A stretch of DNA of 64,000 bases. Origin: Hericium rajendrae (lineage: Eukaryota; Basidiomycota; Agaricomycetes; Russulales; Hericiaceae). Shown here in pieces: positions 1-11,789 of this stretch. The first letter of the stretch is position 1, and every line of letters starts with the position of its first letter. The stretch lies in the NCBI GenBank assembly GCA_033439255.1, contig CM065880.1:1550001-1614000 (forward strand), written 5' to 3'. The notes below the pieces were generated by a model. The model searched no databases and was not told the DNA's origin. It saw only the letters and a program-made list of their open reading frames with translations. The translations under genes were made by a program, and so were the position numbers.

Positions 1-16
1 TTTTTCATGCAGGAGA

Positions 17-54
17 CAGAAACCAGATTGCCAAATATGGCAATCTGGTTTCTG
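17..54. repeat. perfect 16-bp hairpin
   Basis: CAGAAACCAGATTGCC is followed by a 6-base loop and its exact reverse complement. It stands alone at the left edge of the window, with a pyrimidine-rich CTCTCTCACT stretch after it. It has no T-run and no nearby reading frame, so a terminator role is not supported. It may be a small palindromic MITE or the end of an element cut by the window edge. Confidence 0.7.
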
Positions 55-299
55 CCTTTGGTGTTGTTTGGCCTCAGGATTTGCCAGCAGCGCATCATCT
101 TTGCCACTCTTTCTAAGTCTCTTCTCTCTCACTCTCTTACTCTCTCACTTCTCTCTCTCTTGTTTTATTGTAAGTCTGTTATTCTTTTGTTCTCATCTCT
201 TTTCATGTTAGAAGGGTGTAAGAGAAGGCTACAAGAGTGATACTGGTACATTGTATGTATGTTTGTTTTTATTTTATTGGTTGTTTCAGTGCTGACATG

Positions 300-610
300 C
301 TTGCTCATCTGCCCTCTACCTGCCCGCTCGTCCATGCAACCATCCACATGCATGCCTGCCTGCTTGCCTGCTCACTTGCCTGATGGCTTGTCTGCTTGCC
401 TGATGGCTTGCCCACTTGTCCGATGGCTTGCTCGCAATCTGCTTGCCTGCCTGCTCATCTGCACACCTGCCTGCTCACCTATGTACCTTTCCACTTGTTT
501 ACATGCTCGTCTGCTCACCTGCTTGTTTGCATGCCCGTCCACTCACCTGCTTGTCTACATGCTTACCTGCTCACTCGCATGCCCACCTGCTGACTCGCAT
601 GTCTGTCTGA
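300..610. repeat. minisatellite, GCCTGC/TTGCCTG-rich
   Basis: Degenerate tandem units of about 11-20 bases built on GCCTGCTTGCC and TGCTCACCTG. The stretch is open in several frames at once, as expected for a repeat without stops rather than a coding gene. Similar GC-rich arrays lie inside the mobile elements further right. Confidence 0.7.
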
Positions 611-1012
611 CCTATGTATGTACTACAGTAGAGGGGGCTGGTGTTTATATATCTGTGAGATGACAGCACAAGTGGCCTAATGTAGTATGGAGTAGTGATT
701 AGCTAGCTCATGTTATGTAGTTATTTTTAAATAAAGTTTTTGAATGTTCTGATATATTGCAATTGAGTGAAATATAAGGATATCAACAATTGTTTATACA
801 TTGAATTGTATAACTACTGTAAAGAGATTCATTGCTACAGTAGAGACATATTCACTACAGGTTACTACGGCTCACTATCGGAGCCACGGTAGTAGGGAGA
901 GGTCCTACAAGTACTACAGGAGCTATGGGAGCTATAGGTCACTATGGTAGGATTCTGATCACTACTGTAGCTCATGGTAGCCCACTGTAGCTCTTCCTGT
1001 TTTTCCAGATGC
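611..1012. repeat. AT-rich stretch ending in a CTAC-GTAG palindromic tract
   Basis: No gene is visible. From about 830 the sequence is a dense set of short palindromic words (CTACTGTAGC, GAGCTATGG, CTACAGTAG). It ends with TTTTTCCAGATG, which resembles the right end of the CATCTG-type elements at 29781-32810 and 46126-49217. It is probably the right subterminal region of such an element whose left part is outside the window or decayed. Confidence 0.45.
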
Positions 1013-1673
1013 TGTCGTGCATATCATCAGCAAGAGCCAAATTTAATGGCTAGTCTGATGATCTGACTGATCTGAAAAATTTTAAATGTCTGATACTCAA
1101 ATATGAATAAAACAATGAGTAGATACTTTTTCAACTTCAGAAAATTTTCAGATGCTATTAGAGTTATCAGATTTTCAAATATCTACAGAAGTAGACATTT
1201 TTTTCAGAAATTAGAGGCTGTTTCAGAAAAATTCCAATATATCAGACATAATCATGTAGGTCTCTGTTTCTCAGACAAAATCAGACCTTTCAGACTTTGA
1301 CATGTTGTCAGATATAAGAATCCTTATCAGACATTCTAAAATCTTCAGACAAATCATGTAGGTCTCTTTCTCTCAGACAAAATCAGATCTTTCAGACTTT
1401 AACATGTTGTCAGATATAAGAATCCTTATCAGACATTCTAAAATCTTCAGACAAATCATGTAGGTCTCTCTTTCTCAGACAAAATCAGATTGCTCAGACT
1501 TTGACATGTTGTCAGATATAAGAATCCTTATCAGACATTCTAAAATCTTCAGACAAATCATGTAGGTTCATATTTTTCAGATCAAGTTAGACATTTTAGA
1601 CGTTTACATTTTGTCAGATATAGAGATTATTATTAGATATTTAGAAATCTTCAGAAACATCATGTAGGTCTCA
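1013..1673. repeat. TCAGA-rich tract with a 102-bp tandem repeat
   Basis: Dense TCAGA/TCTGA words. The word CATGTAGG recurs at 1253, 1355, 1457, 1559 and 1661, giving four units of exactly 102 bases. No reading frame is convincing. The composition matches the subterminal parts of the DNA transposons in this window. Confidence 0.8.
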
Positions 1674-2074
1674 CATCAGGAACCTTCAAAACTTTCTGAT
1701 GGACCCTGCAGAGTCTGATCAACTGCAAGACCTGATCCAGCTGCAGGCTCTAATTAGAGATCAATTTCTGATCAGAGCTTTTATATTTTGAAATCAATAA
1801 CTATTGACAGATATAGTAGTCATCCAACTCTAATCATTAGATGCAACAAAGTTTTCAATATCTAAAATTTATATAAATCTGATCAGTTCTGATTAGTCTG
1901 TGAGCATTCTGCATTGATACTTTTTTGAATCTTGAGGTCAAATATTCTGCAGCTAGCTGAGAGTAGCTGATGTTGTCTGAGAGTATCTGATGTGTCTGAT
2001 GCAACTGCTGCAGATCATGCAGACACTGTCAGATGTCTCGCAGGTCAAACAGAAAGTTTTGAAGGTTCCTGATG
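1674..2074. mobile_element. 401-bp MITE with CATCAGG ends, copy 1
   Basis: The ends are inverted repeats of about 25 bases starting CATCAGGAACCTTCAAAACT. The flanks are CA at 1672-1673 and CA at 2075-2076, a 2-bp target duplication. A nearly identical copy lies in inverse orientation at 33706-34106. It has no coding capacity, so it is non-autonomous. The ends resemble those of the Plavaka composite at 2694-19481. Confidence 0.85.
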
Positions 2075-2693
2075 CAATTCTTCAGATCAAGTCAGACATT
2101 TCAGACATTTACTTTTTGTCAGACACAAAAGTGATCCAAAAATTTCAGATACAATGGATGACTTTTTGTAGGATCTGAACTGTATGCAGATGACTAGTGC
2201 AGACTCCAAACAAGAAGTGAAATTTATTGTTAGAGCAGTTGCAACCTGTATACAATTGCAGTGTCTGAGTGAAGATACAGATATACAAAGTGGAGAAAAG
2301 TGGAGTAAGAGCTGAGCATTGACACAGAGGCCAAATATGCAAGCAAAGGGTTGACAAAGAGTAAAATATCTATACTGATACAGATATCACTCTGAAAAAG
2401 AGATGGATCTCCTCTGCATTTTTTTGATTGACCTGCAGCTGTCTGATAATATCTGATAGACCTTGTGCAAGTCAAATCAGATGATCAGACACTATCAGAC
2501 TCAGATTCTTGTCAGATGTCTGTCAGAGATTGACATGCAGGAAGCTGTCAGATTTATAGAAATTTCAAAGATTAGAAAATTTGTCATAGATAGATGACTA
2601 CTATATCTGACAATAGGTGTCCACTCTTAGATGTATAAGCAAAATCAGATATAATGATTTGAAAAGTGACTGCAAACAGATCAGACCCTGCAG
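2075..2693. repeat. TCAGA-rich DNA, no gene
   Basis: Spaced TCTGA/TCAGA words with unstructured AT-rich sequence between them. No reading frame, RNA gene or clear inverted repeat is visible. Confidence 0.6.
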
Positions 2694-2727
2694 CATCAGG
2701 TACCCTTACAACTTTCTGATGCATCTG
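2694..2727 (+). repeat. left terminal inverted repeat (34 bp)
   Basis: Exact reverse complement of 19448-19481. It starts CATCAGGTACCCTTACAACT and ends in CATCTG. The homology stops sharply after 34-35 bases, after which only the TCTGA-rich character is shared. Confidence 0.9.
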
Positions 2728-3900
2728 AAAACCATCTGAAACTGTCTGAAAAATATCTGAAACTGTCTGATTGTCTGATATGTCTGATTTTTTTGAGTTT
2801 CTGATGAAATTTTCTCAGATATATATCAGATCTGTCAGACATACATCAGATACATTCAGAATTTGTAAAATTGATCAGATATCAATCAGATACCTTTCAG
2901 GTACCTTTAGATTTATATCAGATTTGAATACAATTTCAGAGTAATATCAGATTGATATCAGATTATTACAGACTTTAAGTACAATATCAGATTGATATCA
3001 GATTATTACAGACTTTAAGCACAATATCAGATTGATATCAGATTATTACAGACTTTAAGCACAATATCAGATTGATATCAGATTATTATAGATTTTCAGT
3101 ACAATCTTGGATCAGTATCAGATCAAATCAGAAATACTAAACTGTTTCAGACTAATATCAAATCACTTCAGGACTATTCAACTTTTTCAGATGTAATACA
3201 GAAATTAGTTAAAAATAATATAAATAATCAGACTCAATTCAGATTATAGTCAGACATAATCAAAATAAAACATACTATCAGATGTACTTCAGAGAATCAT
3301 CAGATTTTAACATTACTGTCAGTTAAAATCAGAAGCTATCAGATTTGAGCTTTATCAACAGATTTGAGTTAGATATTAATCAGATATAAGCTTTATTGTC
3401 AGAGCTAAGTCAGATATTGATCAGACTTTTATTGTACTAGAGACATAATCAGATTTTTACTTTGTAAGTCAGACTTTAATCAGATGGTATTCAGATTTAC
3501 TTCAGATCTGCACACTTGTATCAGAACTGTATCAGACTCAATCAGATTTATCCTCATCTGTCAGAATTAAATCAGACATCAATCAGACTCTAATCAGAAA
3601 TTAAACAGAAATCAAGAACAATCAGATGATATTTTTATACTCAGACTATTCTCAGACTTAGCTTAGAAATTATCAGATTTATACTTACATTTCAGATTAG
3701 AGTCAGACTCAAATCAGATTGTTTTCAGAAATACATCTTTATTTCAGATAATATCAGATTTAATCAGACTGAAATATAGGTTCAGATTCAGTTCAGACTT
3801 AAAGATTGTATTTTACATTGTAATCTTCACACTATGAACTAGTAGTTCAAATTTCATGGCAGATTGTCAGTTACTACTACTAATAACATATAGTAAGTAC
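2728..3900. repeat. left subterminal TCAGA repeats
   Basis: About 1.15 kb in which TCAGA recurs every 10-20 bases. Around 2940-3100 there is a short tandem repeat of about 59 bases containing ATTATTACAGACTTTAAG, in three to four units. Dense subterminal repeats are typical transposase-binding regions in CACTA-like elements; that role here is inference. Confidence 0.7.
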
Positions 3901-3920
3901 AAAGATTGAAAGATATTCTA

Positions 3921-6847
3921 CTAAAAGACTATTTCATTTGCATGATGATCAGAAAATTTGTTCACATAGTAAGAGTGAAATGCATCAAGAGTATAAGTAT
4001 AATAAAAGTCAGAAGGAAGATGTTCATTACCATATACTCCAATTAAATGAGCACTTCGAAGTATAGTCTCTAAGTGGACAACAGAGCATACTCTTTCACC
4101 ATCTTCATCCACTTCTCTTTTAACAATCCACATTCCAGTGTCTTCATCTGGCTGATTGTCAACAGTAGTAAACCATGAAATCAGTGCACATGGATAGGTC
4201 TTTTGTTTGTGTATAAAAGAGAAAAATAGCAAAACTTGGCCAACAAAAAGCCCTTGCATTCCTGGCAAATCAGGATTACTTTCTACAAAGACACAATCAT
4301 GACGTGCAGGACCACTGCGCCATTTAGAATTTGATCAAATACGATGCTGATGAAATCCTGTTCTTCCAGATAAATCACTAGGTGAATAGTATGTAGCAAT
4401 AGCTGAATGAAAAATATCAATTTTATGTGGTGCTTTTGGGCATTCAGATAGTTCTACATGTGATGATGTTTTGTCAGGTGTTGCTTCAAGCTGATCATAC
4501 AAAAATTGACGAATTAATTCAGGAAGATCTGGCTGTTCAATATGTTTTGAAAGCTTATAGAGCTTTCTGGGATAACCCTTCTCTCTTGATCTTGCCATTC
4601 TAACATTTGCCATAATCTTAGAGCCTTCCACAGGTCCACCATCTCGCAGAAATCTATAATCTCCTGCATTAAAAGGCAGTTGAGAAATTTTAATTTCATC
4701 ATCTTCCATAGCTGAATCATCATCAGAATCTGCCTCTGCAGCTAATGGTTTGTTTAGCATTCCACGGTCAACAAAATCATCCCAGCATGCTGCTAATTTA
4801 TCAAGCCTTTGATTTGTTATAAGCATTTGTCCAAGTGCATTGAATCAACTAGAGCGACGCCATGGTTCTTTTACAGCTCTAATATGCTTTGACTCTGTAA
4901 TAGATGAACATAGTCCATTGGGCACTGCAAATTCTTTAATCCAATGACAATAATGTTTTAAAGAGTGCTGCTGAGGTAAAGAAATACCATTTGGATATAT
5001 TCCAACTTCTACAAATATTTCTCTTTCTTTCCAAAATATCTCTAAGGCAGTCTCTATTTCACTTAGAGTATCTTCATCAATTGTTGATCTTCGTGCAAGA
5101 TAACAGAAATCCAAAAGTGCACGAACACAACGAACCATTCTTTGAGGAACAAGACCATCAATTGCAGGCAAAAATACTTTCATCAATGCCTTAGAGTCAT
5201 CACCAGTCCATTGTGAAAATCCACGTCCATCTGGAAAACAACGAAGTTCTGGAAATGCAGGTGCAGCAGCAATTCTACGATCAATTTCAGCAAGAATTTC
5301 AGATCCAGCTGTTTTGCCATGTACTTTTATCAGATATTTTTCAATCCAAAGCACAATGTGATCATGAAATGTGCCTTTAATGATTTGATGCAAAAGGTCA
5401 GGAGAAAGAAGTTCATAAATATCAGCACGAGCAAAGGATGCTGTAAATGGCTAAACAAAACATTAGATAAAAGTTTTAAGAAGATAAAATTATAGGTACT
5501 AACCATTATACCTGGAACTATGCCATACTCATACCATAGTTGTTGATTAGTCTTAGACTGCATCAATTCACATGTGTCCTCATGACTTCTTGGACCACGA
5601 TCAGGATCATCATCAAGTTGCTTTGGTCTGCACTTGCATGTAAAACACCAGTTTTTAACAATAGTAGACAAATCAACTTGCTCAAGATAATCTCCAATAT
5701 AAGGACCAAGGCCATAGATAACACGGTGCAAATGCCCATCAGAACAGCGATGCACTTGTGGTGTAGTTATATCAGGTCGCAAATATTTTAAAATTGCTTC
5801 CAATGATTCATGCAAAAGATGTTTCTTAAATCTACGAAATTCAACACTTTTTTTACTTCTGCGATCTGCTCTTGCAACAGAAAGAAAGCCCATCACAGTC
5901 AAAGCATCACGATGAGCACGTCGAACATTATTATGCACATTGCCTATTGATGCATAAAGTGGATAATATTCATTGTTGCCTGTGCCAACTGAAACTGTAG
6001 TCTTATCACTTCCCATAACAAGGGGTACAAATGTAGCACCATGAGTTTTCGGATCTTCAGCAATTTTATCAGCCTAACGCCATGCCCAGTTTCCTGACAT
6101 AAAGTCTGTCCAGCATCTCTTATTATTTTTAAACTGACGTTTAGGAGCATAGTCAATTTTGCCCTTGAAGTCAGGGTTGGCCAGCTGATTTTTTATCACT
6201 GTACGTGGGTCTCAATACCACACTTCATATGTAGCCAACATCCATTTAGGAGGCTTTTTCTTTGGAATCTTTCCAGTATAGTTCACTGTAAAATGATACC
6301 ATGGTGCATCTCCCAAAGTAATAGAATCAAGAACATCATGTAAATCTTTTTGATTTGCAAAAGGAGGCTCTCCATCATGAGAAGCAGCCCACAAGTCCAT
6401 GAGATCATTATGATTATCCTCAGAAATCTGAACTCGACGAAATAGCAAATCTGCAGTCTCAAATTCAACTCGATTCCAAAATGGAGACCAATCATTTTTA
6501 CCTTTGGGTAGAGGAAGGCCACATGGCTCAGCATTTGGATCAATATAATTTCCATTTCTATCACAAGGTCTGCCATCAAGAATGGGGTGTGTCTCAGTGC
6601 GCAATTGATCATCATGAATATCTTCAGCCATATCAATATCAGATTCAGAGTCAGAGTCATGTTGTGCACCAAACAGAGATGGAAAATCAAGTGGTGGTGA
6701 TGGTGCTCGAGAGCAATATGCAAAGGGATGGATGGCCTCTATGTGTTGTCGGAGACCCCAAGGTGTTCTGAACCCGCGACGACATGAGTGGGAACTTGGC
6801 ATCGGACAAGGTATTGTCCGAGGACGGTGGACACTTCGAGGAGCCAT
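3921..6847 (-). pseudogene. Plavaka-type transposase, inactivated by four in-frame stops
   Basis: Two exons, 6847-5504 and 5450-3921, joined over a 53-bp intron (GTTAGT donor, TTTAG acceptor), keep one frame of about 957 codons. The protein starts MAPRSVHRPR. It has a zinc-finger-like Cys/Cys/His/His region in the first 45 residues, then the family hallmarks GSDKTTVSVGTG, YYPLYASIGNVHNNVRRAHR, then in exon 2 FPDGRGFSQWTGDDSKALMK and DFCYLARR, then KEPWRRS and LTNQRLDKLAA. These are features of the Plavaka family of fungal transposases, which cut and paste DNA in the nucleus. Stops lie at 6212-6214, 6074-6076, 4845-4847 and 4335-4337. Three read TGA where an Arg CGA is expected and one TAG where Gln CAG is expected, all C-to-T changes. 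There are no frameshifts, so decay is recent. It is divergent to the cargo gene, 390 bp away. Confidence 0.88.
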
Positions 6848-7237
6848 CAGATGTAGAATGGCAGGAGATAGACCAGCAGCAGATATATCACAGTAGTAGC
6901 AAATAGATCACAGCTCCGATTGCCAGTGGGCAATGATAATATTCACCAAGATGATATCAAATTGTCACGGAGTCAAGAGATCTCGGCTGAGCACTAGGCA
7001 ATACTGCTATTCTCCAAGTGTGCAGATGTTGAGCAGATGCACGTTAAATGAGTCGAGGCCGGCAGGTATCAAGCGGATGCATGTTAGACGAGTCGAGGCT
7101 CCGCACCAACAAATGACAACAAAAGAATTTCGGAGTGCTTGGCCGCAGACGCGTAGCCGTTGTGAAGACACCTTCGCAACCACTCTATTCAGTCTGCCAG
7201 CTCGCAGCCACCTGTGTCCCTTCCTTCTGCAGTCAGC
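6848..7237. promoter_or_regulatory. divergent promoter region between transposase and cargo gene
   Basis: 390 bases separate the two start codons (6847 minus, 7238 plus). A clear TATA box is not obvious. There is a local direct repeat (GATGCACGTTA and GATGCATGTTA, with GAGTCGAGGC after each, near 7035-7100). Both genes must be transcribed from here if they are expressed. Confidence 0.5.
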
Positions 7238-8833
7238 ATGCCACCGAGGTCTCGAAAGAGAAATCGAAACCCTCACGATTTCCCCGCAATCACCCAGTCA
7301 GATGGTGAGGATCAGGCCAAGGCACCACGCAAGCGCCGGCGATCCGAGATCGAACTGCTCGCCGACAACGCAGTGCGCAATGGCAATATGCAAGCATCGT
7401 CATCCGCACGCACGGGCACGGGTATGCAGACACGGAGAGGGGCCACCAGGACAGCACCCCATGTTGTCATCACCAAGCGTCGCGGGCAAGACGCCCAGCA
7501 CGTCGGACAATGCAACGTCACGCGAGGTGGGGCCCAAGGTGGCACGGCGCGGGGTCGAGGCAGTCGGGGTTGAGGCATTCGGGGTCGAGGCAGTCGGGGT
7601 CGAGGTGACCAAGAAATAAAGGAGACAGGTGCCGGGGATGATGAAGGGATGGAGATGGATTCCGATATTGGTCAGTGAAGCTCGAGTTCAGATTTTTAAT
7701 GGGGGAACTCACCTGAGATATGTGAATCATGCAGGTAAAACGCCAGACAAGGCGCCAGAGTCAAGCGTAACAGAGAGCGATGATGGAGTCGAGCCCGCGG
7801 CAGTCATCCGTTGGGTTGAACGGGAAGAGGAGGAGGAGTCCTCGCACATTGACGAAGGCGAGGGTGCTGATGATCTGTATCTGATCGAGTGCGATCCGCA
7901 GATTGTGGAACTGGATGAGGGAATAGAGAGGCTTGAGGAGATCAACCGAGAGATAAGTGATAAATTTTTGGAGATGGATGGGGAATATGGTGAGTATGGA
8001 GGATGGGAGGGGAAATTCAATGAAGAAACGGGCGATGGTGAGTGTTAAAGGCTGTGATGAGACAAATCAGGACTCACCTTCAGTTTGGCGCAGATGAAAG
8101 TCAATATCAGGAGCCATCCGAGCCCGAGCAAGAACAAGACGATGGTGTGTCTGAGGATGCGGATATGGCCAACGGGGAATACGACGATGAGCAAGGATGT
8201 GGGGGGAGGAAGAAAAAGGCAGTACGATTCGAACAGCCTCAGAGTCGAGGTGGAGGCATGCCCCGCTCGAAAGGGAAGTCCTGTCAGTAAGTAGATGCTT
8301 GCTGATTTTTCCTTACTTGGAATACTTACCAACTTACTCTGTCCTTCATGCCTGTTCATCCCCGTTCCCATCCTTTTGCACTCTCTTTGTCATTCAGAAC
8401 CGGCCTCACAGATCAATGGCGTGAGAAAGCAGCTCAGGCGCAGCTTCCTTCAAGTCGCAAGGCCCGTCAGGCATCCTCACAGCAAGAATACGACTCGGAG
8501 TCGACTGATGACGAGAATTTCGACGATGGAGTCGAGGATTTCGACGATGGAGTCGAGGATTCCGGAGCGACGCATATGCGTAGAGGCTTCAAGCAGGTGC
8601 GTAACTACTTCGTGCTTTTTTTCGTCGTACTAACATAATGCCAGGTCGCCATTACATTCGACAACACACCCACCCGCATCGAACACGTCACGCAAGTGTT
8701 CGAGGACGAGCAAGAGCAATCATATTCTCCCCCATCAGCTTACAAGGAGGCTCAGTCAGAGCACGAAGGGGAGACCCAGGTACGTTATTGCATTTCCTTT
8801 TGACTGCGTCTAGACTAATATTGTATCTACTAG

Positions 8834-9745
8834 CTTTACTTCGACGAGAACGAGCTACAAGAGCCTCGTTCTCGTGGCGCTCAGTCCTCTTCGCATCAAC
8901 ACCGCTGTGCCCAATCCCCCGTCGAAGAGAACGAGCCAGTTAAAGCTCGTTCTCGCGGCCATCGCTCATCTTCCCGTCAACGTCTCCGTGTCCAGTCCGA
9001 CTTCGACGAGAACGAGCTACAAGAGCCTCGTTCTCGTGGTGCTCAGTCCTTTTCGCGTCAACACCACCATGCCCAACCGTCTTTCGAAGAGAACGAGCCA
9101 GTTGAGGCTCGTTCTCGCGGCCATCGCTCGTCTTCGCGTCAACAACCCCAAGTCGAGGCCCTTTTCGACGAGAACGAGCCTCAACAGGCTCGTTCTCGTG
9201 GTTCTCAATCGTCTTCAGGCCAGCAAGCCCGCGCTCAACCCCCTGTCGATGAGAACGAGCCTCAACAGGCTCGTTCTCGCAGCGCTCGGTCTTCGCATCG
9301 GATCCCTCGTGGCCACCCCCCTGTCGAAGAGAACGAGCCACAAGAGGCTCGTTCTCGTGGTCCTCAGTCGTCTTCAGGCCAGCAGGCCCGTGCTCAGCCT
9401 GCTGTCAATGAGAACGAGCCACAAGAGGCTCATTCTCGCGGCGTTCGGTCTTCTTCACATCAAACTCCTCGTGGCCAGCCCCCTGTCGAAGAGAACGAGC
9501 CACAAGAGGCTTGTTCTCATGGCGTTAAGTCTTCTTCACGTCAAAATCCCCCTGCCGAGGTCCATTTCGACGAGAACGGGCCTCAACAGGCTCGTTCTCG
9601 TGGTTCCCAATCGTCTTCAGGCCTGCGACCACGCGCCCGGCCCCAGGGTCATGAGAACGAGCCCGTTGCTCGTTCTCGTAATACGTCTTCGTCTGCGCGC
9701 CAGCAACAGCGTGCTGGATTTCGTATCAACGAGAACGAACTTCAG
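8834..9745 (+). repeat. coding minisatellite with hairpin units (exon 6 of cargo gene)
   Basis: A 912-base exon encodes about ten units of roughly 30 residues around ENEPQEARSRG. At DNA level most units hold ACGAGAACGAGCC and its reverse complement GGCTCGTTCTCGT, 4-8 bases apart, so each unit is a near-perfect hairpin of 12-14 bp. Smaller copies continue in exons 7 and 8 (to about 9960). The same motif occurs outside the gene at 20938-20962 and 25467-25576. Confidence 0.85.
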
Positions 9746-11366
9746 GTTCGTTTTCATATTCTCTTTGTATTCTCATCATGACTAACTATATATTTCTTCT
9801 TTGTCCTTGTGCGTGCAGGACCAAATGCAGTGCGATATCGATGAGAACGAGCCAGAGGTTCGTTCTCATCATTCTTATCTTGTTTTTCTTTTACTGACCC
9901 TGAGCCCAGCCCCATGTTGACGAGAACGGGCCCCCTGGGGCTCGTTCTCGTCCTCCATCTTCTTCTTCATGGCAACAACCCGGGAATGAGCACAGCAACA
10001 ATGAGGACGAGCACGAACATGTCATTGTTCGTGCTCGCCGAACGTACTCGTCTTCTCGTGGCAAAGCCCGCATTAACGATATCTTCGACGAGAGCGAACC
10101 CAGTCGATCTCATCCCCCATCATCTCAGCGCACTGTCTCAGCTCCACAGAAGAGCATCCCTGCACAAGACTCGGGTGCTGGGCAGCGCTTGTTTTCGGCA
10201 CCAAACACGATCCGTACAGTGGTACGTATTGTTTTTAATTACTATGTATGCATCTTATGGGTTTTGGCTTGTAGCCCATAACACCTGCACGCACGGGACT
10301 CCCTCGAGGAACCTCAACTCATCAGGTGAGTCTATCATTTATCTCTCATGTATGTAACACTAATATTTACTGTCAGACATTGCACACACCTGGTCCTCGT
10401 CCTCGCAATGGCGAGGACGAGGATGACACCGAGACCGAGACACAACGTACCAAGACCAGGAAGCCGACTAATGCTGACCTGCCTCCCAGCACGCAGCCGC
10501 GTTGGCAAGATATTTTTTTACCGATGTTCCGAGACTTCATGGGTACACGTGCAGATCTGTGGGACACCCAGGAGCTCATTGAGCCCATCCAGAGCACCTG
10601 GAATATGGTGTTCCCATCTGTGCCTTACGAGTTCAAAGATAAAGAAGACATGGTGTATTCTCTGGTAAGCTTTTCTCTGTTGTGTAGTCAATATCTCATA
10701 TCTTTTATCTTAGTTGATGCAACAGATATACGAGTGACGCCGTGGCTTTGCGTATGCAGCTATCGATGCTGTGGCTGACCATTTCTGGAGTGTAGAGTCT
10801 GTGGTCAACAACAACCTCAATGCGAAGGAACAGTATGCTGCAAAGATGCTTGGTATTCATGATGCGGGTGATGGCGCAACTTTACCATTCATCTTTCGTG
10901 GGTCATACGAAGATGATGATGGCAACATTGTAAGACCCTTTGACTATTATGTATCACTACTAACATGTTGTTGACAGATATATGAGGATGCTTTCATGTC
11001 TCGGGTCATCCTTCAGACTCTTGCCGTTGCACATCTTCAGAGTGTCTCCGAGATGCCTAAGACCTCTCGGCAGCCTGATTGGCCAGCTGGTGCACTAGCA
11101 CTGGCTACTGCTGCGGTAAGTCTGTTCTTCTTTAATTTTACTTGTCTAACTTGTGTATAAGGTTGAGCATGCCTGGACATGGTGGTTGTGTCCTGATCCT
11201 AATGCACCTGATCCTTTGCTTGAGACAAGGATAAAGAGCCGGTTCTCCTATGGCATCTGGGGTGACATTACTGATGACTATGCAGAAGTCATTCGTAATT
11301 TCACTCCCGAAAAGTGGGATGCTATCGTAACGGCAGCATCAAAGCTCCTTCAGCCCAAGCGGAAGG

Positions 11367-11789
11367 TGTCACGGATCGCTCCATTTCTCTCCGCCTTCTT
11401 CTCTGCCATCAAGGCATCGCGTCGGTCATGTGCTCCAGCAGCCCCATCACATGTTCACTTCCTCACATGACCTGGGGCTATCCTTCACCCATGCCCTTGT
11501 TCCCCTTTGGGACATCCTATTGTTCTCCCTCCCATTGTTCTCCTTTTGGCCACCATTGTTCTCACTTTATTGTTCGACCCGTTATGGTGTCCATTGTTCT
11601 TTTCCCATTGTCGTCCCAGTACTTATAGGCTCCCTGTCGCTCGCCTATTTCCCTAGATTGTCCATTTCGTCTGTACCGTACTGTACCTCCAATACAGGTC
11701 ACTGCGCTGCTAGTCGCTCTCTGCTCTCTCGCTCCCATCATCGCTGGTGACTTGGGTGGTTCTCTGCTGTCTACGACCGAGTCTTGACA
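11367..11789 (+). repeat. 5-prime LTR of gypsy copy 1
   Basis: 423 bases, starting TGTCACGGATCG and ending GAGTCTTGACA, so bounded by TG...CA. It matches 18043-18465 over its full length and the LTRs of copy 2. Confidence 0.95.

Noticed and set aside
300-610. CRISPR-like array
   Set aside because: Repeats are short, degenerate and contiguous without unique spacers, and the genome is eukaryotic.
8940-9341. Minus-strand frame of 133 codons over the cargo gene minisatellite
   Set aside because: It exists because each repeat unit is self-complementary, so the antisense reads almost the same peptide (ENEPVEARS).
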